Assembly: GCA_036263655.1 (NCBI GenBank)
Contig: DATAGP010000052.1
Span: forward strand, 62,001 to 126,000
DNA from: Schlegelella_A sp036263655
GTDB lineage: Bacteria; Pseudomonadota; Gammaproteobacteria; Burkholderiales; Burkholderiaceae_C
Direction of reading: 5' to 3'
DNA length: 64,000 bases
A model generated the notes under the pieces. It made no database searches. It was given only the letters and a program-made list of their open reading frames with translations, and was not told the origin of the DNA. A program made the translations under genes and the position numbers. Below are positions 8,531 through 18,007 of the stretch, one piece after another (position 1 is the stretch's first letter; the number at the start of each line of letters is the position of its first letter).

Positions 8531-10410
8531 TTGACCTTTTCCTCGATCGTCCTCCAGGTCCTCACAGGCCTGGCTTCGGCGTCCGCGCTCTTCCTCGTCG
8601 GCAGCGGCCTGTCGCTGATCTTCGGCGTGACGCGGATCGTCAACTTCGCGCACGGCTCGTTCTACATGCTCGGGCTGTACGGCGCGGTGCAGCTGACGTC
8701 GATCTTCGCGGCCGGGCCGCTCGGCTGGTGGGGCGGGGTCCTGATCGCGGCGCTGGTCGTCGGCGCGTTCGGGGCGCTGGTCGAGATGCTGCTCCTGCGC
8801 CGGCTCTACGGCGCGCCCGAGCTCTACCAGCTGCTCGCCACCTTCGCGCTGGTGCTGGTGATCCGCGACTTCGCGCTCTGGGCCTGGGGCCCCGAGGACA
8901 TCCTCGGCCCCAAGGCGCCCGCCATGACGGGCGCCGTCGACATCCTCGGCAAGCCCTTGCCGACCTACGACCTCTTCTCCATCTTCGTCGGCCCGGTCGT
9001 CCTCGGCCTCCTGTGGCTGCTGCTGACGCGGACGCGCTGGGGCCTGCTCGTCCGCGCCGCGACGCAGGACCGCGAGATGGTGGGCGCCCTCGGCGTCAAC
9101 CAGCGCTGGCTGTTCACCTCGGTGTTCGCGCTCGGGACCTTCCTCGCCGCGCTCGGCGGCGCGCTGCAGATGCCGCGCGAGCCGGCCAACCTCAGCCTCG
9201 ACCTGGCCGTGATCGGCGAGGCCTTCGTGGTCGTCGTCGTCGGCGGCATGGGCTCGATCGTCGGCGCCTTCGTCGCCGCCATCGTGATCGCGATGGTCAA
9301 GGCGGTCTGCATCGCCGCCGGCACGATCGACGTGTTCGGCAGCCCGTTCCCGCTCAGCAAGCTGACCCTGGTCGCCGAGTTCCTGGTGATGGCCATCGTC
9401 CTCGTCTGGCGGCCGTGGGGCCTGTTCGGCAGGCCGCAGGGCTCGGTGCGCGGTGCGGCAGCGCTCGAGTCGCCGCTGCGGCCGCTGCCGCCGGCATGGC
9501 GCCACGCCGGCTGGGCCGGGGTGGCGGCGCTCGTCCTCGTCGCCCTTCTCAACACCGCCGCGCCGTACGCCCTCGTGCTGATGATCGACCTGCTCATCGC
9601 CGTGCTCTTCGCTGCCAGCCTGCACTTCCTGATGGGCCCGGCAGGCATGCATTCCTTCGGCCACGCCGCCTACTTCGGCCTCGGCGCGTACGGCGCGGCG
9701 CTCTTCTTCAAGGCCGGCGGGCTGCCGATGGAGGCGGCGCTGCTGCTCGCGCCGCTGCTCGCCGCCGCCGGCGCGCTCGTGTTCGGCTGGTTCTGCGTGC
9801 GCCTGTCGGGCGTCTACCTGGCCATGCTGACGCTCGCCTTCGCGCAGATCGTCTGGTCGGTCGTCTTCCAGTGGGACGCGCTGACCGGCGGCAGCAACGG
9901 CCTGGTCGGCATCTGGCCGGCGAGCTGGCTGGCGCCGCGGCCTGCGTACTACTTGCTGGTGCTCGCGTGCACGGTGCTCGGCTGCGCGCTCCTCGTGCGC
10001 ATGCTGCATGCCTCGTTCGGCCTCGCCCTGCGTGCCAGCCGCGACTCGCCGGTGCGCGCGGCCGCGATCGGCATCCGCGTGCCGCGCCTGCAGTGGATCG
10101 CCTTCGTGGTCGCCGGCACGGTCGCCGGCCTGGGCGGCGCGCTGTTCGCCTTCGGCAAGGGCACGATCTCGCCCGAGACGCTCGGCGTCGCCCGGTCCAT
10201 CGACGGCCTGGTGATGGTGCTGCTCGGCGGCGTCACGACGGTCTCCGGACCGTGGCTCGGCGCCGCGCTCTTCACCTGGCTGCAGGACGTCGTCGCGCGC
10301 CAGACCGATTACTGGCGGGCGCTGCTCGGCTTAGTCATGCTGGCCCTGGTGCTCGCCTTCCCGCTCGGCGTCGCCGGTGGCCTGAAGCGGCTGTTCATGA
10401 AGGAGCCGGC

Positions 10411-10414
<4 letters not shown>
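8531..10414 (+). CDS. LivH-LivM fusion ABC permease
   Basis: A 627-residue inner-membrane permease in which both subunits of a branched-chain-type ABC importer are joined. Residues about 1-295 are LivH-like (SGLSLIFGVTRIVNFAHGS, then VVVVGGMGSIVGAF). After a linker rich in Arg/Pro (about 305-325), residues about 330-627 are LivM-like (MGPAGMHSFGHAAYFGLGAY, RDSPVRAAAIGI, GGVTTVSGPWLGA). Separate genes are commoner, and the second Liv system at 30.4 kb has them apart. The start is a TTG with no good Shine-Dalgarno, 25 bp after the receptor stop; translational coupling is possible. The stop overlaps the livG ATG by ATGA. Confidence 0.92.
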
Positions 10415-11248
<834 letters not shown>

Positions 11249-11256
<8 letters not shown>

Positions 11257-11950
11257 GGTGCGCTCGCTCGACGCCTGGTACGGGCGGGCGCAGATCCTGT
11301 TCGGTGTCAGCCTCGGCGTCGCCGCCGGCGAGTGCGTGGCCCTCGTCGGCCGCAACGGCGCCGGCAAGTCGACGACGATGAAGGCCATCATGGGGCTAGT
11401 GGCGCGACGTCGCGGCCACGTCGTCTTCCGCGATACCGACATCTCGGTCCTGCCGCCGTACCGGATCGGCCGCCTCGGCCTCGGCTGGGTGCCCGAGGAC
11501 CGGCGCATCTTCACCGACCTGAGCGTGCGCGAGAACCTCGCGGTGGCGCGCCAGCCGCCGCGCGTCGGCGCCCCGACCTGGGACGAGGCCAAGCTCTACG
11601 CGCTGTTCCCCAACCTCGGCGGCATGCCCGACCGGCCCGGCGGCCGCATGAGCGGCGGCGAGCAGCAGATGCTGACCGTCGCTCGCACGCTGATGGGCAA
11701 CCCCTACCTCGTCCTGCTCGACGAGCCCTCGGAAGGGGTCGCGCCGCTGATCGTCGAGGAGATGGCGCGCATGATCACGGCGCTCAAGGCGGCCGGGGTG
11801 GCGATCCTGCTGTCGGAGCAGAACCTGCACTTCGCGCGCCTCGTCTCGGATCGCGCCGTGGTCCTCGAGAAGGGCGAGGTCCGCTTCGAGGGCAGCATGG
11901 AGTCGCTGATGAGCGACGAAGCCCTGCAACGCACGCACCTGAGCCTATGA
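11249..11950 (+). CDS. livF: ABC transporter ATPase, LivF type
   Basis: A 233-residue second ATPase of the same importer. It contains Walker A GRNGAGKST, the signature MSGGEQQML, Walker B LVLLDEPSEGVAP and the LivF-type switch LSEQNL, where Gln replaces the usual His as in other LivF proteins. The ATG at 11249 overlaps the end of livG by 8 bp. It is followed after 22 bp by hyuA in the same direction, so uptake and metabolism genes look like one transcription unit. Substrate specificity resides in the receptor, not here. Confidence 0.9.
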
Positions 11951-11972
11951 GCGCGGGCGACGGACGAGCGCC

Positions 11973-14015
11973 ATGATCGCCGGCATCGACGTCGGCGGCA
12001 CCTTCACCGACCTCGTCTTCGTCGACGACGCCAGCGGCGAGGTGCGCCTCTCCAAGGTGCCGACGACCGTCGACAACCAGGCCTTCGGCGTGCTCGCCGC
12101 CCTCGACGCCGCCGGGGTCGACCCGGCGTCGCTCGAGGCCATCGTGCACGGCACGACGACGACGACCAACGCCATGCTCGAGCGCAAGATCGCGCGGGTC
12201 GGCCTGATCACGACGAAGGGCTTTCGCGACGTCCTCGAGCTCGGCCGGCGCACCCGCCCGACGCCCTACGGCCTCAAGGGCAAGTTCGTGCCGCTGATCG
12301 AGCGGCGCCTGCGCCTCGAGGTCGACGAGCGGCTCGATGCGGAAGGGCAGGTGCTGGTGCCGCTCGACGAGGCTGGCGTCGCGGCCGCCGCGCGCGACCT
12401 GCTCGCGCTCGGCGCCGAGAGCGTCGTCATCCACTTCCTGCACAGCTACCTGAACCCGACGCACGAGCAGCGCGCGGCCCGCATCGTGCGCCGCCTGTGG
12501 CCGAACGACTACGTCACCGCGGGCCACACGGTGGTGGCTGAGTACCGCGAGTACGAGCGCGGCACGACGGCCGCCGTCAATGCCGCCATCCAGCCCGTCC
12601 TGCACCGCTACATCGCCCGCCTGCAGGGCGAGCTCGCCGGCCGCGGCTTCACGCGCGAGCTGCTCGTTATGCAGGGCAACGGCGGGACGGTGGCAGCGGC
12701 GATCGTCGCCGAGCGTGCCGTCGCGACGGTGATGTCGGGGCCGGCCTCGGGCGTGATCGCGGCGGCGGCGACGGCGATGCAGGCGGGCTCGCGACCGGGC
12801 GAGTTCGGCAACGTCGTCACCTACGACATGGGCGGCACGTCGAGCGACGTGGCGCTGGTGCTCGGCGGGCTGCCGTCGGTCTCGAGCGACCTCGAGCTCG
12901 AGTACGCGATGCCCATCCACGTGCCGATGGTCGACGTCCACACGATCGGCGCCGGCGGCGGCTCGATCGCCTCGGTCGACGCGGCCGGCATGCTGCGCGT
13001 CGGACCCGAGAGCGCCGGCGCGACGCCGGGTCCCATCTGCTACGGCCGCGGCGGCACGCGGCCGACGATCACGGACGCCAACCTGGCCCTCGGACGGCTC
13101 GACCCCGACCGCCTGCTCGCGGTCGAGCAGGCGGTCCCGCTGCAGGCGCTGCGGCAGGCGCTCGTCGACCAGGTCGGCGCGCCGCTGGGCCTCGACGCGA
13201 CGGCCGCCGCGGCGGCGATCGTCCGCGTCGCCAACGACAAGATGGCCGGCGCGATCCGGATGGTGAGCCTGTCGCGGGGCCACGATCCGCGCGACTTCGC
13301 CCTGTTCGCCTTCGGCGGCGCCGGGCCGCTGCACGCCGCGGCGCTGGCGCGCGAGCTCGGCATCCCGAAGCTGCTGATCCCGGCCCGGCCGGGCCTCACG
13401 AATGCGCTCGGCTGCGTCGTCGCCGACCTGCGCCACGACTTCGTCGCCACCGTCAACCAGCCGCTGGAGGCGCTCGCCGCGGACCGCATCGGCGCCGTGT
13501 TCGCCGAGCAGATCGCCGCCGGCCGCGCTTTGCTGGCGCGCGAGAACGTCGCCGTCGAGGCGGTGCTCACCGTGCACCGCGCCGACATGCAGTTCCAGGG
13601 CCAGAGCCACATCCTGCCGGTGCCGATCGCTTCGACGGCGATCTCCCTCGCCGAGCTGCGCGGCGTCTTCGCCGCCGCCTACTGGCAGCGCTTCGGCGTC
13701 GAGCTGCCGGAGATCCGGCCGGTGCTCGTCAACCTGCACACGGCGGTCATCGGCAGGCGGAAGCCCGTGTCGCTGGCCGCCTTCGCATCGAGCACCTCCA
13801 GGGCGACGCTTGCCCACGCGCGACGCACGATCCGCCCGGTCTGGTTCGAGGCCGGCGGCTGGCTCGAGACGCCCGTCTACCTGCGCGAGCACCTGCCGCG
13901 GGCGGCCCGCTTCGACGGCCCGGCCATCGTCGAGCAGCTCGACTGCACGATCGTGGTCGAGCCCGGCAATCGCGTGGAGATCGACGCGATCGGCAACCTG
14001 ATCGTCAGCGTCTGA
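11973..14015 (+). CDS. hyuA: Hydantoinase/oxoprolinase subunit A
   Basis: A 680-residue HyuA-type subunit, a full-length member of the ATP-dependent N-methylhydantoinase/5-oxoprolinase/acetone-carboxylase superfamily. It starts with the phosphate-binding GIDVGGTFTDLVFVD and continues HGTTTTTNAMLERK. It has the ASKHA-fold elements MSGPASGVIAAA, VTYDMGGTSSDVALV and HTIGAGGGSIA. HyuA normally forms a complex with HyuB and cleaves or carboxylates a small amide or ketone at ATP cost. Unusually, HyuB is not adjacent: a dgoD-like enolase-superfamily gene lies between them. The real substrate is not deducible, but the transporter upstream suggests an imported compound. Confidence 0.9.
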   Translation: MIAGIDVGGTFTDLVFVDDASGEVRLSKVPTTVDNQAFGVLAALDAAGVDPASLEAIVHGTTTTTNAMLERKIARVGLITTKGFRDVLELGRRTRPTPYGLKGKFVPLIERRLRLEVDERLDAEGQVLVPLDEAGVAAAARDLLALGAESVVIHFLHSYLNPTHEQRAARIVRRLWPNDYVTAGHTVVAEYREYERGTTAAVNAAIQPVLHRYIARLQGELAGRGFTRELLVMQGNGGTVAAAIVAERAVATVMSGPASGVIAAAATAMQAGSRPGEFGNVVTYDMGGTSSDVALVLGGLPSVSSDLELEYAMPIHVPMVDVHTIGAGGGSIASVDAAGMLRVGPESAGATPGPICYGRGGTRPTITDANLALGRLDPDRLLAVEQAVPLQALRQALVDQVGAPLGLDATAAAAAIVRVANDKMAGAIRMVSLSRGHDPRDFALFAFGGAGPLHAAALARELGIPKLLIPARPGLTNALGCVVADLRHDFVATVNQPLEALAADRIGAVFAEQIAAGRALLARENVAVEAVLTVHRADMQFQGQSHILPVPIASTAISLAELRGVFAAAYWQRFGVELPEIRPVLVNLHTAVIGRRKPVSLAAFASSTSRATLAHARRTIRPVWFEAGGWLETPVYLREHLPRAARFDGPAIVEQLDCTIVVEPGNRVEIDAIGNLIVSV

Positions 14016-14147
14016 CCGCAAGGGAGCGCGCGCGTCGCCGTGCTGCGGCCGGCGTTGACGGCGGGAGCGCCGCTTGCAGGGAGGCGGCGCGCAGGAGTCG
14101 ACCACGCCGACTCGCCCCGCACCTTCCGCGGGCCGCCAGGACAGGTC

Positions 14148-15287
14148 ATGAAGATCGCCCGCATCGAGACTTTCTACGTTCCCCCGCGCTGGCTCTTCGC
14201 CCGCGTCGAGACCGAGGACGGTGCCGTCGGCTGGGGCGAGGCGAGCCTGGAGGGCCATGCCGAGGCGGTCGATGGCGCCTTCGCCGCGCTGCGCGACCGC
14301 TTCGTCGGCCAGGATCCGCTGCGCATCGAGGACGTCTTCCAGGTCGCCTACCGTGGCGGCTTCTATCGCGGCGGCCCGGTCCTGATGTCAGCGCTCGCCG
14401 GCCTCGAGCAGGCGCTCTGGGACCTGAAGGGCAAGGCGTTCGGCATACCGGTGTGGCAGATGCTCGGCGGCAAGGTGCGGGAACGGATCCGTGCCTACGC
14501 CTGGATCGGTGGCGATCGTCCGGAGGATGTCGCCGCCGCCTGCGAGGCTCGTCGGCGCCAGGGCTTCCGGGCGGTGAAGATGAACGCGACGGCCGAGCTC
14601 GACTGGATCGGCACGCCGAAGCTGTTCGACGACGTCGTCGCGCGCGTGCAGGCGGCGCAGGCAGAGGGCATGGACGTGGGGCTCGACTTCCACGGCCGCG
14701 TCCACAAGCCGATGGCCAAGCAGCTCGCCAAGGTGCTGGAGCCGCTCGGACTGCTGTTCATCGAGGAGCCGCTCCTGGCCGAGAACATCGAAGGGCTGGC
14801 GCAGATCGCCCACCTGGTGAGCACGCCGATCGCGCTCGGCGAGCGGCTCTACTCGCGCTGGGACTTCAAGCCCTTCCTGGCTTCGGCCGCGGTCGACATC
14901 GTCCAGCCGGACCTGAGCCACGCCGGCGGCATTCTCGAGTGCCGCAAGATCGCGGCGATGGCCGAGGCGCACGACGTGGCGGTGGCACCGCATTGCCCGC
15001 TCGGGCCGCTCGCGCTGGCGGCGTGCCTGCAGCTGGATGCCTGCACGCCCAACGTCGCCATCCAGGAGATGTCGCTCGGCATCCACTACAACGTCGGCCA
15101 CGACCTGCTGAGCTTCGTCAGGAACCCCGAGGTGCTGACCACCGTCGACGGCGACCTGCCGATCCCGGAAGCGCCGGGGCTCGGCGTCGTCATCGACGAG
15201 GACGCGGTCCGCGCGGCCGACAAGGAACGACATCGCTGGCGCAATCCGATCTGGCGGCACCGGGACGGAAGCTTCGCCGAGTGGTAG
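14148..15287 (+). CDS. D-galactonate dehydratase-like enolase-superfamily enzyme
   Basis: A 379-residue protein collinear with E. coli D-galactonate dehydratase (DgoD, about 382 aa). It shares MKIARIETFYVPPRW, FYRGGPVLMSALAG, LDFHGRVHKPMAKQL and LLFIEEPLL. Also shared are ALGERLYSR, QPDLSHAGGI, the catalytic-His segment APHCPLGPLALAACL and the C-terminal WRNPIWRH..S.AEW. Metal ligands are expected at the Asp of LDFHG and the Glu residues of FIEEP and ALGER. The ATG at 14148 has AGGACAGG upstream. If it dehydrates a sugar acid, its place between hyuA and hyuB is odd; a different acid-sugar or hydroxy-acid substrate is possible. The family call is firm, the substrate less so. Confidence 0.85.
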   Translation: MKIARIETFYVPPRWLFARVETEDGAVGWGEASLEGHAEAVDGAFAALRDRFVGQDPLRIEDVFQVAYRGGFYRGGPVLMSALAGLEQALWDLKGKAFGIPVWQMLGGKVRERIRAYAWIGGDRPEDVAAACEARRRQGFRAVKMNATAELDWIGTPKLFDDVVARVQAAQAEGMDVGLDFHGRVHKPMAKQLAKVLEPLGLLFIEEPLLAENIEGLAQIAHLVSTPIALGERLYSRWDFKPFLASAAVDIVQPDLSHAGGILECRKIAAMAEAHDVAVAPHCPLGPLALAACLQLDACTPNVAIQEMSLGIHYNVGHDLLSFVRNPEVLTTVDGDLPIPEAPGLGVVIDEDAVRAADKERHRWRNPIWRHRDGSFAEW

Positions 15288-15292
15288 CGGCG

Positions 15293-15298
15293 CAGAAT
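15293..15298 (+). promoter_or_regulatory. Candidate -10 element 6 nt before hyuB ATG
   Basis: CAGAAT ends exactly 6 nt before the ATG at 15305, with no Shine-Dalgarno between. The spacing matches five other starts in the window and suggests an internal promoter producing a leaderless hyuB transcript. It could also be chance within a short intergenic gap. Confidence 0.35.
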
Positions 15299-15304
15299 GC
15301 CGGC

Positions 15305-17296
15305 ATGACGACGCTCGACCCGATCACCCTTTCCGTCCTGCAGAACGGCCTGCAGCAGGTCTGCAACGAGATGGACCTGGCGTTCGTGCGCAGCGCCTTC
15401 AGCCCGGTCATCGCCGAGGCGCTCGACCGCTCCGACGGCATCTACCACCGCGACACGGGCGAGCTCATCGCCCAGGGCGAGCTCGGCCTGCCGGTGTTCG
15501 TCGGCACCATGCAGTTCACGGTGCAGGCCGTGATCGAGCGCGTGCGGCGGTTGAAGATCGCGCTCGCTCCCGGCGACGTCTTCATCGTCAACGACCCCTA
15601 CCTCGGTGGCACGCACCTGATGGACGTGAAGTTCGTGCAGCCGTTCTTCCGTGACGGGCGCCTCTGGTGCTGGCTCGCCAACACCGGTCACTGGCCCGAC
15701 ACCGGCGGCATGGTGCCCGGCGGCTTTTCGGCCAACGCCACCGAGGTCGAGCAGGAGGGCCTGCGCCTGCCGCCCGTCAAGCTCTACAAGCAGGGTGCGA
15801 TCGACGAGGAGATCCTCGCCATCATCCTGTCGAACATCCGCATTGCCGACCAGCGCATCGGCGACATCAAGGCGCAGTCGGCGGCGCTCGCCACGGGCGA
15901 GAAGCGGCTCGGCGCCTTGCTCGACCGCTACGGCGATGCGACGGTCGACGTGGCCATCGCCGAGCTGAAGCGGCGTGCCGCCCGGCAGATGCGCGAGAAG
16001 ATCGCCGGCATCCCCGACGGCGTGTACGAGGGCGAGGCCTTCGTCGATTCCGACGGCGTCGTCGACGAGCCGCTCCGCATCGCGATGCGCATCACCAAGA
16101 GCGGCGGCAGCGACGCGGAGCGGGCGGCGCTGGCCTTCGACATGAGCGGCTCGTCGCCGCCGTGCAAGGGGCCGATGAACAGCGTCATCGCGACGACGAA
16201 GTCGTCGATCTATCTCGCGGTGAAGCACGTCTTCCCCGAAGCGGCGATCAACGCCGGGACGTTCGAGCCGCTGCACATCGTCGAGCCGGAAGGCACGTTC
16301 CTGTACGCGAGGTATCCGCGGCCGGTCTCGGGCTGTGCCGCCGAGGTCAGCCAGCGCATCGCCGAGGCGGTGTTCGCGGCGCTGGGCAAGGCGATCCCCG
16401 AGCAGCTCTTCGGCGCGCCCGCCGGAACCAGCGGCAACCTCGGCATCGGCGGCTTCGACCCGGCGAAGAACCGCGCCTACGTGATGTACGTGATCTCCGG
16501 CGGCGGCTACGGCGGCAGCCCGTCGGGCGACGGCATCTCGAACGGCTGCTCGACGATCGGCATCTCGAAGACGACGCCGATCGAGATCATGGAGCAGCTC
16601 TACCCGGTGCTGTTCGAGGAGTACTCGCTGCACGAGGGCTCGGGCGGCGCCGGCCAGCACCGGGGCGGCTTCGGCGTCAACTATCGCATCCGCCTGCGCC
16701 GGGGCGACGCGCGCGTCTCGATGGTGATGGACCATGGCCGCGCCGGCCCGCCTGGCGCGCAGGGCGGGGCCCCGGGCGGCGTCAACACGGTCGAGATCAT
16801 TCGCGACGGCGTCTCGTACGTGCCGCGGCATCTCTCGAAGGACCAGGACATCGAGATCCACGCCGGCGACGTGATCGCCGTGTCGACGCCCGGCGGCGGC
16901 GGCTTCGGCGACCCGGCGGCGCGGCCGCGCGAGGCGGTCGAGCGCGACGTCGCGCTCGGCTACTACAACGCCGGCGACGCCGCGCGGGCCTTCGCCGGCG
17001 CCGTTGAGCCGGCGCAGACGATGAGCACCGCGCCCGTGCCCAGCCCGTGCACGCAGGTCTGCACGATCGACGCCGGCACGGGTCTGTGCGCCGGGTGCCT
17101 TCGCACCCTCGACGAGATCGCGAGCTGGGGCAGCCTCGACGACGCCGGCAAGCGACGCGTCTGGGAGCGGCTCGCCCTGCGGCGAGCCGAGGTGTCGCGT
17201 CGCGGCGACGACGTGGTCGTCGGCGCCGACCCCGACGCCCGGACCGCGGCCGACTCCGAATCCCGCCCGTCCGAGCGCGTGGAGCCGGCCCGATGA
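15305..17296 (+). CDS. hyuB: Hydantoinase/oxoprolinase subunit B with C-terminal DUF1289 Fe-S-type extension
   Basis: A 663-residue protein. Residues 1 to about 565 are a complete HyuB: ITLSVLQNGLQQVCNEM, PYLGGTHLMDVKFVQPF, SGGGYGGSPSGDG, GGAGQHRGGFGVNYR and TPGGGGFGDPAARPREAV. About residues 577-628 are a DUF1289 module with the cysteine pattern C-x3-C-x8-C-x2-C (SPCTQVC...GLCAGC). HyuB proteins normally stop where the linker begins, and DUF1289 is usually a separate small protein next to a HCCA-isomerase-like gene, as is the case downstream here. An in-frame ATG at 17021 (residue 573) could start a stand-alone DUF1289 protein. So this is either a fusion from stop-codon loss or a joined reading frame. 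The stop overlaps the next ATG. Confidence 0.85.
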   Translation: MTTLDPITLSVLQNGLQQVCNEMDLAFVRSAFSPVIAEALDRSDGIYHRDTGELIAQGELGLPVFVGTMQFTVQAVIERVRRLKIALAPGDVFIVNDPYLGGTHLMDVKFVQPFFRDGRLWCWLANTGHWPDTGGMVPGGFSANATEVEQEGLRLPPVKLYKQGAIDEEILAIILSNIRIADQRIGDIKAQSAALATGEKRLGALLDRYGDATVDVAIAELKRRAARQMREKIAGIPDGVYEGEAFVDSDGVVDEPLRIAMRITKSGGSDAERAALAFDMSGSSPPCKGPMNSVIATTKSSIYLAVKHVFPEAAINAGTFEPLHIVEPEGTFLYARYPRPVSGCAAEVSQRIAEAVFAALGKAIPEQLFGAPAGTSGNLGIGGFDPAKNRAYVMYVISGGGYGGSPSGDGISNGCSTIGISKTTPIEIMEQLYPVLFEEYSLHEGSGGAGQHRGGFGVNYRIRLRRGDARVSMVMDHGRAGPPGAQGGAPGGVNTVEIIRDGVSYVPRHLSKDQDIEIHAGDVIAVSTPGGGGFGDPAARPREAVERDVALGYYNAGDAARAFAGAVEPAQTMSTAPVPSPCTQVCTIDAGTGLCAGCLRTLDEIASWGSLDDAGKRRVWERLALRRAEVSRRGDDVVVGADPDARTAADSESRPSERVEPAR

Positions 17297-17937
17297 AAGC
17301 CCTCGACTTCTGGTTCGATCCGGTCTCGCCGTTCGCCTACCTCGCCTTCGAAAGACTGCCGGAGCTGCTGGTCGGCACGTCGTACACGGTCGCCTATCGC
17401 CCCATCGTCTTCGGCGCGCTCCTCAAGCACTTCGAACACAAGGGACCGGCCGAGATCGAGCCGAAGCGGGCGTGGACCTTTCGCTACGTCCACTGGCTGG
17501 CACAGCGCGAAGGCGTGCCGCTGGCGACGCCGGCGCGCCATCCGTTCAACTCGCTGGCGCTGTCGCGCCTGGCCTGGGCCTGCGCGCCCGAGGGCTCGAC
17601 GCCGGGGCGCTACGTCTGCGACTCCATCCTGCGCCATGTCTGGCAAGGCGAGGGTGCCGACGCCGAGGACGAGGGCCGTTTCCTCGCCCTCCGCGAGCGG
17701 CTGCAGCCGCGGCGCGATCCGGCGGCGACCGAGGTGAAGCAGTCATTGCGCGCGGCGACCGATGACGCCCTGGCGCGCGGCATCTTCGGTGTTCCGACCA
17801 TCGGCATCGACGACAAGCTCTTCTGGGGCTTCGACGGGATGGCGATGGCTGCCGACTGTCTTCGCGGTGCGCCCTGGTTCGAGGCGGCGCATTGGCAGAG
17901 GGAGGGCGAGCCGCGCCCGGGTGTGACCCGCGGCTGA
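17293..17937 (+). CDS. 2-hydroxychromene-2-carboxylate isomerase-like (DsbA/GST-kappa fold) protein
   Basis: A 214-residue thioredoxin-fold protein of the HCCA isomerase family, which are glutathione-dependent isomerases of aromatic degradation. It opens LDFWFDPVSPFAYLAFE, where Ser replaces the Cys of DsbA proteins, as usual for this family. It ends with the family motif ARGIFGVPTIGID..LFWGFD. The ATG overlaps the hyuB-DUF1289 stop (ATGA), so it is the last gene of the run starting at 7.3 kb. HCCA-isomerase-like genes next to DUF1289 are common in Betaproteobacteria, so it may belong with that module rather than with the hydantoinase. A real aromatic substrate is not implied. Confidence 0.85.
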   Translation: MKALDFWFDPVSPFAYLAFERLPELLVGTSYTVAYRPIVFGALLKHFEHKGPAEIEPKRAWTFRYVHWLAQREGVPLATPARHPFNSLALSRLAWACAPEGSTPGRYVCDSILRHVWQGEGADAEDEGRFLALRERLQPRRDPAATEVKQSLRAATDDALARGIFGVPTIGIDDKLFWGFDGMAMAADCLRGAPWFEAAHWQREGEPRPGVTRG

Positions 17938-17957
17938 AGGCGCCCGGGGTTCCCAGC

Positions 17958-17987
17958 AAAAAAAAGCCCCGCTCTTGCGAGCGGGGC
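17958..17987 (-). terminator. Rho-independent terminator of the symporter operon
   Basis: The 9-bp GC stem GCCCCGCTC/GAGCGGGGC (17966-17974 and 17979-17987) with a TTGC loop is followed, on the minus strand, by eight T residues (A-tract 17958-17965 on the plus strand). This is a textbook terminator 20 bp past the symporter stop. For the plus-strand gene there is no T-run, so it acts mainly leftward. Confidence 0.85.
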
Positions 17988-18007
17988 CGGGTTGGAGAGG
18001 AGCGGAA

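Noticed and set aside
14016..14147. A longer start for the dgoD-like protein at 14040
   Set aside because: The extra 36 residues are Arg/Gly/Ala-rich with no homology to DgoD, and the ATG at 14148 has a good ribosome site and matches the family N terminus.
11784..14258. 824-codon minus-strand open frame across livF, hyuA and the start of the dgoD-like gene
   Set aside because: Covers three convincing genes on the other strand and encodes only low-complexity Arg/Asp/His-rich sequence.
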